Positions 1-11,600 of a stretch of DNA of 64,000 nucleotides are shown one piece after another (positions within the stretch are counted from its first letter, which is position 1; the number at the start of each line of letters is the position of its first letter). The DNA comes from Andrena cerasifolii (Eukaryota; Arthropoda; Insecta; Hymenoptera; Andrenidae), in NCBI RefSeq assembly GCF_050908995.1, contig NC_135124.1, positions 9,114,001 through 9,178,000 on the forward strand, read 5' to 3'. Under the pieces are notes generated by a model. The model was not told the DNA's origin, did no database searches, and worked only from the letters and a program-made list of their open reading frames with translations. Both the position numbers and the translations under genes were made by a program.

Positions 1-1054
1 CTGTGCAGAGGGTGGTTCGAACGCGTGCTTCACTTTCTGCAAGCAAACAAACGTCTGTGAAAATTTCGATCCCGCCGCGTCTCTGTCCGTCCGCCGCCAA
101 CTTGCCGAACTGCCTCCCATTTTAATTTCCCCCACCTTCAGGATGTCGAGGGTTGACTCGCGGACGCTTAACAATTCGTCGCAATAACAATTTTGCTAAT
201 TGTCCGCAGGCCGGCACTTCACATGCGGGTCACGAACTTGTTTTTCGCGATAACGAGGTGGCCAGCGGTGCGTGTACACGCCCTCATGTGGCCAGCTGAA
301 ACTTTAATGACGGCTGACGATAAAAACAGTTGTTCCAGAGATTGGGCCACTCCCACCTAGGACTCTCTAATCGCGATAATGGTACACGAATGCGCGCTGG
401 GCGTTCCTCTGGCCGAATCATTATGCGCGATGCGTGCAGGGGTCGGTGCGAGAGGGTTGTTCCGCGGGCAGCAGTGGGTGGACGCGTCGCTCATTTACTA
501 CCATATCAATAATTTCGTCAGGAGGGTGTTAGCAACGCTAATCGCCTTCTTTCTGCGCTCCTTATCAGCGCCAGCATTTACGATCGTTTTCTAATGACAG
601 GTCAATCGATGCCACCCCAACGGGTCAGAACGTTGCCCTTGTCAATTTCAATATCGAAGCCCGGGTTAATTAACCACCTGATAATCAAAGCGAAGAGAAG
701 CTCCTTTGACAAGGACAATTCCATGGAATTGAAGTGTGTACGCCGCGAGACCGCAGACCATTGTGCAACACGTTTCGCTATCCTAGCGCGGAAAGATTTA
801 TCGCTGAGCCCTTTGTCGCGCACGGCAGAGGCGTCAAAAACGCGTCGTATTCGCACGCAGCAGGGGTCAAAGGGAATAGGTATCAAAGTCAGATCCATTA
901 TTCGAATGGATCCCATTGCGTCGCGTCGGTAAGCTCTCGCGGTGCACGCGCTTCTTCCGCGCGCCGCCACAGCGATTTTACGGACTTTTCAGGGATTGAC
1001 AGAAACTCGTGATCACGCGTGGAGCGAAGCATCGCGCTTGAAGTCGCTGCCCCC

Positions 1055-1991
1055 TTAAGGGGACCTTCCGGTCTAAAAGTCGATTATGTTTTTATCTCAT
1101 TTTTCGAATGTTCAACCTTTTAGGAATACGCGTTTGAAAGGAATTTTTTTAAATTCGTAAAATTCCTGAAGTTATAGGCATTTGAGTAGCGGCAAATGCA
1201 TGGGTAACACCCGGCCACTCGGCACTCGCGTAAAACTTTAAACGCGTTTTTCTCGAAACAGTGTTCTCAAAACGGTGGGAGCTGTATCTCTAAAAGTTAT
1301 TCTCCGATTCGACTGAAACTTTCTTTATTTTGAAGAATATACTTCTGGCTAGGGGGGGGGGTACAAGAAAAATACAAAAAATTGAAAATTTATAATTTTC
1401 ATAGGCGTTGAAAGGATGAAATATATAGGGAAAAAGTGATTTCAAACTTCAAGTGTCGTTATTTTCTAAAAAAAGTGTCATTTTTGTATTTTTTTCTGGT
1501 GTTCCGCCTAGCCAGAAGTATATTCTTCGAAATAAAAAAAGTTTCAGTCGAATCGGGTAATAACTTTTGGAGATACAGGTCCCACCGATTTGAATCAATT
1601 TTTGGACACTTTAACGACTCCTCAGTGCCGTCAACAATGATTAATTATAAAACAAAAAATATATTTCTATAGCTTAAGATATCCTTAATGCAATGCAAAA
1701 AGTCCAATTAAATTATATATAGTAGTTTTCCTTTAATTAATTTCGTTCGGTTTTCGAGATTTTATGTTCACCGTTTTGGAAAACGTAGTTTCTGGGAAAC
1801 CGCGTTTAAAGTCGGACATCGTTATCCGATCTCATGTGCAAGCTCGTACATTTTTTACTGTAATTCCTTCATTTGTTAGAATTTCGGGGCCCGGTTGCGG
1901 TTTAACATACGTAGAAAAGATGCAGCTAGCGGAATAAGCAAACATCCTACGAAGCAATTTTCGACAATTTTAGGGTAACCTACCCCCTTAA
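1055..1991. mobile_element. TTAA-flanked non-autonomous element (MITE-like)
   Basis: Starts TTAAGGGG and ends CCCCCTTAA, so both ends carry the TTAA typical of piggyBac-type target sites. The interior folds back: 1285-1360 is nearly the reverse complement of 1512-1585. It is AT-rich with no transposase frame. An 18-base direct repeat flanks it and overlaps the TTAA sites (1041-1058 and 1991-2008). Confidence 0.75.
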
Positions 1992-2431
1992 AGTCGCTGC
2001 CCCCTTAAACCACAGTGCCGCGCGTTTCGCAAATAGCCGTTGTCTCGGTGAAAACATAGCCGTCGCGTTGGATTACTTCCATGAAATTTGCAGCTAGACT
2101 CTCTCTCCCTCTCTCTCTCGCGTAACAGCCCGGAGACTTGACGGGTCGTAAGTAGGGTCGCAAAAATACGGGGGACAGAAGTTGCCTCCGTAAATCAGGA
2201 AGTTGGCGACTCGCGGCGGAAAAGTTAAGGGCGTCCGCGAAAGGCAGCCGAGGAGACTGTTGCAAAATATCTATCAGCCGTCATAGCAGCGTCTGCCAGA
2301 GTTTCGGCAAGTTTCCTCCGGCCACGGATCGTTGGTTGACGAGCTCCCTCTCGGCATGGCGAACTTCTCGGTTGCATCGGCGGGCGATCCGTGACCCGCG
2401 ACGAATAAACGCGCGTCTCCGCCGCTGGGTC

Positions 2432-2471
2432 ACAGGAGGAGGAAGAGGAGGAGGAGGAGGAGGAGGAGGAG
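2432..2471. repeat. GGA triplet repeat
   Basis: A purine run of GGA/GAA triplets about 60 bases before the first turtle exon found. It is a simple-sequence repeat. Confidence 0.9.
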
Positions 2472-2528
2472 GGTACGTATGTACTTGGAAAGAGAATAAA
2501 TGTGTTCGGTGTGAATGGTGTGTTTCAG

Positions 2529-2650
2529 GTCTCTGTCACCAGGACGCGGTGCACATTACGGCAATCCTGGGGGAGAGCGTTGTCTTCAACTGTCACGTAG
2601 AGTTCCCCGGTGAGCACCCAGTGCCCTACGTTCTCCAATGGGAGAAGAAG
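2529..2650 (+). CDS. tutl: tutl exon: first half of Ig1
   Basis: First coding exon found. The acceptor is a TTTCAG and the donor is AAG|GTAGGC. It encodes the N-terminal half of Ig1, with the first disulphide cysteine in VFNCHVEF and the segment YVLQWEKK where the domain's core Trp lies. It needs two bases to complete a codon from an upstream phase-1 exon and ends in phase 0, joining the exon at 16068. A second CAG at 2540 would give a slightly later start in a compatible reading frame, so the 5' edge is less sure than the 3' edge. Confidence 0.9.
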
Positions 2651-5600
2651 GTAGGCGACTCGGTACGATATCGGACGACATCCTCTGCTCTCTATATCCG
2701 TGAGTTAAATACGTGGGCCCCGCTTGAAGATGAATCGCGCCCTGGTATCAGCGATCGATCCTACGACCACCCGTGCCTTTATTCCGTCGAGTGAAAGCTC
2801 CATCATCTTGTACGATCTTCATTTACATATCTAATTTTTATTTGATCGGAACGCGCAGCGGAGCTATTGGCGCAGCGAATTGAGCCGCACCGACGGGAAA
2901 CACAGTGCAGTCGTATCGCCGAGACCCGCGGAAATCGTCGACTGGATTCGCTTCCGCGGCTTCTTTTTAATTTGCCGGTCGAACGTTGCGTAATCGGGAA
3001 TTGGAGCGTGATACCAGCCGGCGGGGGTGGCGACAGAAAGAGTCTAGCGCACGGATGAATGGTGCTCTCGTGTGAGCCACGCGATCGAATCTTCCACCCT
3101 CCGTTCAGTACCGGGTTGCTCTTTTTATCGTTTCCTCTGCCACCGACAGACACGGTCACTGGCCGTTCTACGCTATCGGCGATCTATCTATTTACGACAG
3201 CCCCCACTCGCCTCCTCGCGCAGGCTGTCTCAATCTTCGGCAACTAGACGCTTTCGCGAGCGTGCCCTCGGTAGATCATCCCCCGCGCTCCGGACCTTTT
3301 GACCGCTTCTTTCTGTACACGCTCCGCGCTCCTCGACCCCGTGACAAATTGCAACGAGCGAAACTCCGCTCCGCTGGAAAGCCGATTCCAAAACAGCCTA
3401 CGGTGGGTGGCGATCGATTTCGATACCTCCTCGAGTTTCCCTCGGGCGCGATAAACGACCGAGGGACCTCCAGGTGCGCGATCCTCGTCGTTCAATTCTC
3501 GCGCGGAGGATTTATAGACGCCCAGGAGTTGACAGCCGGGTTTTCCTAGCTGCGCGTCACGCTCAGCCCGGGTTGTTGCGCTTTTTGCGCGTCCTCGGGT
3601 GCCCAAGTACTCCGGTTTATCGCGGCGAGAACCGAAGGCATCCCCGCGCGCTGATACCAAGCGCGATCCGAGGCAGGAGGACGAAGCGGGGCCCCGTAAG
3701 CACACATTACGTTCTTTAAAGCCTTGCAATGATTGTCGACGATACTTTGAATTGGCTTACGTATTGTTTATTCGAACGATTTGTTCGCTTCAGCGCTTAA
3801 GGTTTTTCGTTCGCGTTCTGTACATTCGCGTTTTGGTTGGACTCGGCGGCGAACGGGACACGCCTCTCGCTCCCATCCAAAGCGGTACATTATTTCGTTG
3901 GCTTCCCGCTCGCGTACAGTAGCGCAACTACTATTTATTATACAGTATCTGCATTCCACGGTATATTCTTGCGTACATGTATCTGATCCGGACTGGTGAG
4001 GGCAGAGCACGTTTTTCTACGTCGATCAACGAAGTCCTCCGATCACACGATTCCCTCGGCGACTAGCTCGAATCGATCACTCGCGCTCACGGGCTCTCTC
4101 CCTCTCTCATTCACATTCTCGCATCCCACGCGAATCATCGTTACACGATCGCGACGTTCGCGTCCGCAGCCTCGTGGACCCGCGAGAGAATGAGCGACAG
4201 TACTTTGCGGCAGGTAATTACCTTTCGTCTCATTATAAACTCGAACTTTCACCGATACCGATTGCATCGATTCAGGACGGCGTAGTTCTACCAGCTGCCT
4301 GTCGACCGACGCGACAAAGGCGACCGATTAATTTCGTGTTAATCACCTGTAATCGTCGCTCCTTCTCCTGCGCGCGTGTCCCCGCGCCGCGATTCACGCG
4401 TACCCGATCTCGTTTCACCGCGGTGGAGTTCGTTGCACCTAACCCAGAGAGAGAAAGGGCCGCGTCCCTCGTTTCGCCGGAGTTTCATCCGCTGTCATTC
4501 GATCCGGCCTGCCGAGCACTCGATCGTAAATCGGCAATGAATTTCCTCTCCTCTCTGTGCTTACTATGACAGTCTACGAGGCCTCCACGAACATTTCTAG
4601 ACGTCTATCAAAGTCCTATCTTCATGAAGTTACACTATCTATCAAGCTGGGTTTACACCTGACGAGTGACTCGGCCGAGTCACTCGATCTTGCTACTCGG
4701 CCGAGTGAAAATCTCGGCCGACTTGCCCGCCGGATTACTCGGCCTTGCTAGAATATGCGTTCAGACCGGGCGAGTGCTCGGCACAGTCGGCTCACTCGTC
4801 AGGTGTAAACTAAGCATTACAGCCCTTTCGATTGGCGAGCTCGAGTGCACCGCGCGCTTCTTTCCTCTAGTCAGAGAAACCTGAAGAGGCGTAATCGCTT
4901 TACGTAATTCCTCGACAATTGTAGCTAACAGTTAACCAGCGCTGGATCCAATGAGCTCGTCAATCGTCGGGCAACAACGATAGGTTGCCGGGCAGTGCAC
5001 TTTCCGCTCGTCCCGAAGGCGGAAAGTCAGAAAATCACGTCTCTGTCTCTCTCACCTCTGGTTCTTTGCATGAATAGCGAGCGCTCGCGCGTGGCTGCTG
5101 GATTCGGTCAGAGGGATTCGCCGCGTAAGCATCGATTCTTTTAAAACCCCGTGACCCGAATCGTCCACCGCCCGCGTCACCGGAGAAAAGAAGAACAGCG
5201 ACGGGACTCTACGACTCTGTTTCATTCGCACGAGGACGCGTGTAATTTTAATCAAGGCAAGCGTGTCGGAGGGAACAGCAAGCGCGCGGCGATCCCCGCT
5301 GGAAAAAATCCCAAAGCTCGCACGCGAGCACGCCGCGTTCCCAACATGCCACGAGACGAATGGTCTCGTATCGTCGGTCTAGCATTAAAAAATTATAGCT
5401 GTGCCTGCGATATGCGTTATCTGGCTGTTGCGAGGCAGTCGCACCCTGCATGCCCGTAGTTTTCCGCCGGACTGATCTCCGTGTCACGTGCGATCGTACG
5501 GTCGCGAAGCCGTCGTTACCGTTTCATCCTCCTTGTCCCGGGAAAAGAGGTCACGCGCACGCGAGTTCCCGCTAACAGGGATCATACTTTCCGCGATCTG

Positions 5601-8600
5601 GAGCACCCCGTTCGAGCGCTCGGTAGCTTCGAACGGGGACGGGTTCTTGCCGGTTAGCAAAACGCGAGGCGAGTAAGTGGCGTCGATCGACACCGGATTT
5701 CGAGGCGATTACCTACTGCATTGGCCCAGCCGGAACACATTAACCGTGAATTGAATATTGACACGGCAAACCTCCGTGCCCGTCGTCGCATAATTAATTA
5801 ATCGATCGTTCGATTCAACGGTACAATACTATGATTGCGGGAATGACAATCGTATCCGGTTCCGCGCGCCGAGCTTCTCTTACAACGATCGCCGGCTTCC
5901 TCTGCGATCGCAATTCTGTACCTGGATCGTACTAGCCACCGTGCTTCTAATAAACGTCCTTTATTATCGCAAGTGTGGTCTTTGTTCGTTGCTTCGAGAG
6001 AGGATATAGGGGCGGCTGCTCAGTAGGGTAGACCGGATCGAATCGGATCACTTTGTGTTTGACGGTAGAAAAATAATAATCAGACATTAGAAGACTAATT
6101 TTTTAATATACATTCGTTATCTGTATACCTTTGGCTTCAACGTGATTATATAAAAATTAAAACTAAACGTAAAAATCTTTATTTTATAAATAAAAAACGA
6201 AACAGTGAGAAATATCCGATTCGCCCCGAAACTTGGAGAACGCGGAATTAATTAGCATATCGCGGCGACGATGCTCGCGGGGAAAGAGTTCCGAGGGTCA
6301 AGCTCTCGCCGAGCGATTTTTCCGCTGGAAAACAGCCCCGAGAGCGAGGACGGAGGCGCGGAACGACAGGAAAGGATGCGCCACCGCCATTTCCATTTCC
6401 AAGCGAACCCCGTGGCGGAACTCGACGGAAGAGGGGCAGCTTGTTTTCTTTTTTATGCGCGCATAAATCACACCGGGAGGCCCGGGGACACCCCAGCCGA
6501 CCTTCTCTCCCTTGCCCCTCGATTCACCCCGCGCCACTGCAGCTGACAACTAATTTCTCTTCCCGCCCGACTTTTTCCCTGGCCGCGGCGATCACTTTTC
6601 GCGCGCCTCTTCTGCCTCTTTCCGGTCTGCGCGGGGTCTTGCATACGATTCGCTGCTCGTCTCCTCTCCTTTCGTATCCTGTTGTCGGTGTGCATCCGCG
6701 TATCGCTATCTCGCGACTATTGCGAACGATTGACGAGCAGCGACGGGCTCGGGCCACTTCGGGTATCATCCGGAATTAGGGGTTGTCGAAGAAGTATGAT
6801 CCAAGAATTGAAACGCTGGAATCCCGGGCTTTGGAAACCCTTAAAGCTTCCGGGAACTCGCGGTCTCGCTTCGAAACAGAGACGCGGCGGTTATTCGTGA
6901 ACTGGGGCTGAAATAATACAGAGCATCGCGAGGCAGGTGAACGGGGGGGTGGTCGATGATTCCGACCAACGGTTCGCGTAGAATGCTCGCGGAATTCGCG
7001 CGGAAGCCACGTAAAAATAATTCTGAGCTTTAGAACTCGGACGCAGCACCGATGCAGCGTGTTTGCAGTACTGTTTCCTTTCTCTTTTATTTTTTCTTGT
7101 AACCGCGGAGCATGCATGGTACCAGCAGAGACGAAACGCGGAGAGAGCCGCGTTTTATTTGCTTTTCAGCGGCTGCCAGTGTTCTGCGTGAACAGATGAA
7201 AGAGGAAACCCGCATTACAGTCTCGCAAACAAGTGCGCGCGTCCGTGAAACGCGCGTAGGCGAGATACGTGTTGCGGAGGGGGTGGGCAGAGGTGGGCCC
7301 GTATTCGAAGAGATTTTCCTGCTCCCGTTTTTCCTTTCTCCCCCGTGAGCGAGAAGCTGCGAAGCGAGGACAATTAGCGTGGCACTGGAAAGTCGACGGC
7401 ACGTTCGATCGCGACACGTTTATCTGCGTGATATTCTCGTTTCGACTAATGGAACACGGGGAACGGAGTACATAGTACTCGATCTCCGGTCTGAGCGCCT
7501 CTCGGAACGCGTTACGTCGCCGTCGCTTTCGAGATGCACCGCAGGCGCGTTCACTAACGTCGAATAGTTTGGGAGCAGCTGTCTGCGGAAACAGCAATTG
7601 ACTGAAACTCCGTAAACTTCGCGCCAATCTCGCGTGGCCGCGCGAAATGTAGATTTAGGGGTGCATCTGAGCTCGTCGGGATTTGTCGCGATCGCGCGGA
7701 CCCGCGAAGGGACAATATTTAGGGTAGGAGACCGGGACAGGAGGGAGGAGCGTCTCGTGAAAGAGTTGCTAAACACGCCCGGGTAGTTTTGCGGGATACC
7801 TCGCGGGACACCGTGCGCGCAGCCCGGCGAGGAAAAGAGAAGCAGAGTCTTGTTGCAATTCAATTTCTCCGGCGTTTCCGCTCGGGAAGACACTTCACCC
7901 CCACGGGAAACCTGACTCCTGCTCCCCCATTCCTCCGGCAGATTCTCCGGAGGAACACCCTCTCCGGGATCTGCGAAAGTTACCCGCAACCTGGCAGCTT
8001 TCCCATCCAAGGTCCGACTGAATATTCCTAGGATCCCCGCTCGACAAAATGTCCTCAGCCCCTCGGCCTCTCCCCCTCTCAGTCCGCGGTGAAATAAAAA
8101 GCCAGGACCTCTGATTTCGCCTTATCCTCGTTTTTTTCTCCGTTCCCCACCCCCCTGCCCGTCGCGCAGGGTTAATTATTTTCTCTAGCCGCTCTGAGCA
8201 AGGAGGAAATGCAAATCCCCGGGTAATTCTTGGGAAGTGGAGGTCGTTGTTCCGAGTGCGAGCCAGTAATTAGGTTTTCCTCGAAGAAACAAAGTCGCGC
8301 GACGGAACGTGCCGGGGCTCGGCGCGACGACCAGCCGGCGGAGGGAGAAAAAAGTCCACCCGACATCCGTGTCGTATTCAAAAACCGTATTACGCTTCGC
8401 GCGGCTGCGACGAGGCAGGAAGAAGCAGGACGGACCGTCGCGTTTACAATTTCCACGGCAAAGAAGCAATTTTCCGCTCCAAATGTACCGCAGCTCGCGC
8501 GCCACCAAAACCCGCGGATAATTCGCAATTAATAGGGAGCCGTCGGCGGCGGGGGAAGAGAGGCGCGTTTCGAGAGCCTCCCCAGCCTCCAAGTTGGACG

Positions 8601-11600
8601 TATAAAAGAAGGACGCGTTCTTGTTAATATGCAGATCGGTTCGAGAGTTCGATCTTCCGCCCACGCGGATGTAAATTCAGCCGAAGTCCCGGCCAAGTCT
8701 TTCGCCAGATATAAGGAGAGGAAATCTTGTTACGGGAGTTTAAGGTGGAATTAATTTTAGTTCGACGGAAGAGCGATGAATCCGCGGGGCAAAACGACGT
8801 CATAAAGTTCTTGATAGAAAGTTATCGAAAGTTGTCTAACAGCGGCGAGGACCTTCTGCATAGTTTCGCGTCGTACAATTTAAATTCCCTCCCCCGGTAA
8901 TCCCCTCGGATCCGGAGGAAAACGTGCATCACGGGACGCTGTTTAGCTCGCCTTAAAACCGCGGCCGCCTCCCGGCAAGTAGTACGAGTCAGAGTTTTCT
9001 CAGACGGTGAACGGATTCGCGGGTGTTGGGTCGTGGAATCGGCGTTTAAGACAGAGGGGATCTCCGTTGCGGGAGCTCCCACGCGTCTGTAGCTTCCCCG
9101 CCGACGGATAAATCGATTAGCTCGAGCGACAAATAAATTCTTGCCGGACGCCCTCGGCGAAACTTCTGGGAGAACTTTGCGGCTGTCGATGCGGCGGTTG
9201 GAGAACACGGTGCACGTTGCTCTCTCGCGTTATCGATTGAACGTTAGCCGGTTAACCCGTAGTTGGCTTAAAAATAGGACAGCGTAGACCACCCCCGCCT
9301 GGCCGGCTGGCTTTACATTACATAAACCACCCCGTGGGCCAGTTCTTGCTACGTAGAACGGTGGATGTGCTTGGCGCCCGGTATCACCGGCCGAAAACCC
9401 ATTCCTCATCCCTTTCCTTCCGTCCACGTAGGGCTGCAGGACACGACGGTCTTCTCGTTTGCCACCCTCCTGCCCGGATATCCTTGAAACTCGATATCCG
9501 AATGGTCGTGTCACCCTGCCTCTATCGCGCGGTTACGCCCTTCGTTTCCGGGCCAATTTAGTCGACCGCGACCTCCTTCCTGGACACCTGACTTCGATAA
9601 CGCCTTTGAACGAGGCTCCCGCCTCCCCGCCCTGGCCTGTAACCGACGCGGAAGATATTTTTAAAAACGCGCGAAAGAGACCAGCGACTCTCGCGACCCT
9701 AAATCGTTGGCAGCGTTGCAGGGGCGTGTTACCGTACGGGGTTAGGAGGTCTGCATGCATAATGCAGAGCACACGGAGGCCAGGCTGTGCTACTCAACTG
9801 TGTCAGGGTTAACCCCACTCCGCGACGCTCGATTCCACGTGCAGATACCAGCCTCAACTTCTACACCCTCCCACCGGCCCACTTCGTTTCTGTTTCTACG
9901 GCATCGCGCGGGTTCAGAGCTTCGCGGCTCGTTATATTCCCTAATTGGCGACTGCGTCTTCCCTTTTCTCGCATTGTTGCTATTAATGCCACCCTCGACA
10001 CGAGCCACCTAACGAGATAATTAGCGGGGCCTGGTCCGCCAACCCTATCCATCGTTCCTTCCGCTCGAAATCGACAGTTGACAGCAGGAACGCTTCGACG
10101 ATCCATTCGAAAGGGAGTAACGCCAGTTTAGAGATCCTCTACTAACTATCCTGACCGCTTACGCCGCGCTTGAAATACCTTTCTTTAGTTTCCTAGGTAA
10201 TTGAATCGAGAAAGTGGACGGAACAAGCGAGCAGGATAAGCAGGTGTATAGCCTACTTGAGTAGCTCGTAGAACGAGCAGGCCGGAAAGTTTTGTTTAAT
10301 AGTCGAGCCGCACGCTCGCTGAACTCGGACTACCGAGGCACTTTTCAACGAACATCAGACCACCGGGGGGATGAAATCATGGAGCACAAAACAGAAACAT
10401 GGACCGCGTTTCTCTTAATTTAGTTCCCCAGAGATACCAGCAACATCTGCTAGTAAACGGAGTTCTTTCCGCTGCTCGATACGCAAAAGGGACGCCAGAG
10501 CATACTTCGCGAGTGCTCGTATTCGCGACCGTATTCTGGTTTCACTTAAAACACTGGCAAAGACTCTGCCGGGCGAAGTTGGGCAAACACTCGCCGCGCG
10601 TTTACTCTGTCAGGATAATTTTCTCGCTTCGGGAGCAGCCATGGAAAAGCCGAGGGTCGCGTGCTCTTTGCTGGATATACAATAAACCCGCTCCCATTTC
10701 CGCTAACCCTACGCTCTTTCCAGTTACGCGAATAAATATGTTCAGACACGCGGCTGAAGTTCCTCCATTGGAAAAGCAGGTACGATTAGCTCGCTGATGT
10801 TTGTGGGAAAGTGACTCTGTAAGCAAACGCTGGTCATTGAAATATCATTTCAACACGAACTCGTGGAATTTCAACCTAATAGAAGTTAAAAAAAGAGCGG
10901 TTATGTGTCTTATTAAGGGTGGAGCCTTGTAACTAGCTGAAAATCGAGGCATTTTTCGGGAATTTTTTTTAAAGAAAGTATTCAATCGATCTTTCTGAAA
11001 CTTTCAGAATATTGTATTATCAGATTAAGGTAGATACTAAAAAAATTGTATTAAAAAAGAGCGATAAATAACAGAGTTATACGGGCTTATGCCCACGCCT
11101 TTGGCGACGCAATTGTTCCACTGCGGGCAACGTAGCGTCTACTGTATTCATCTAAAACCAAAATCGAACATTGAATTTGTTTAATTTATGAGTGCACGCT
11201 TAAATCGTATAAATTCATAACTTAAAAGATGCAGAATTGAACAAATTGCGGCCTCTTGAAAAAAAGTTCACTTTTTCCAACGAAATTTCGCCTTAAATGT
11301 GTGAAAATGTTATTTATTTAAACAATATCATTATACCAATAGCTAAGCTCTGCGAAGAAAATGTTCACAAATATCCGTGCACAAGGTCATGTCGATTGGT
11401 TGAATATTTTTGGAGTTACATTGCCCGCAAATTGTAAAACTGTCGTTTCGGGAAAAACACATTTCAAGTTTTCTGGTAACTTCTGATATACGCTTAAATT
11501 TTTCGAATTTCGTTTTGCGGCTTTAGGAACATATTATCGTGATGTTCAACTATTGATTTATGCAAAAAAAAAATCAGTTCCTTCGGCTGGCTACACCAGG

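Larger units (their letters stand above)
1..2528. other. Upstream of first tutl exon: no gene seen
   Basis: No open frame with a recognisable domain and no convincing phase-1 signal-peptide exon for turtle. The stretch holds one TTAA-flanked element (1055-1991), a CT tract near 2100-2120 and a GGA repeat just before the exon. It is probably turtle intron or 5' flank. Confidence 0.6.

Noticed and set aside
1436..1672. Plus-strand frame in the TTAA element
   Set aside because: Lies in the AT-rich foldback interior and shows no transposase features.
7420..8010. 196-codon minus-strand open frame in the first turtle intron
   Set aside because: No recognisable domain; similar chance frames occur all through this CpG-rich intron.
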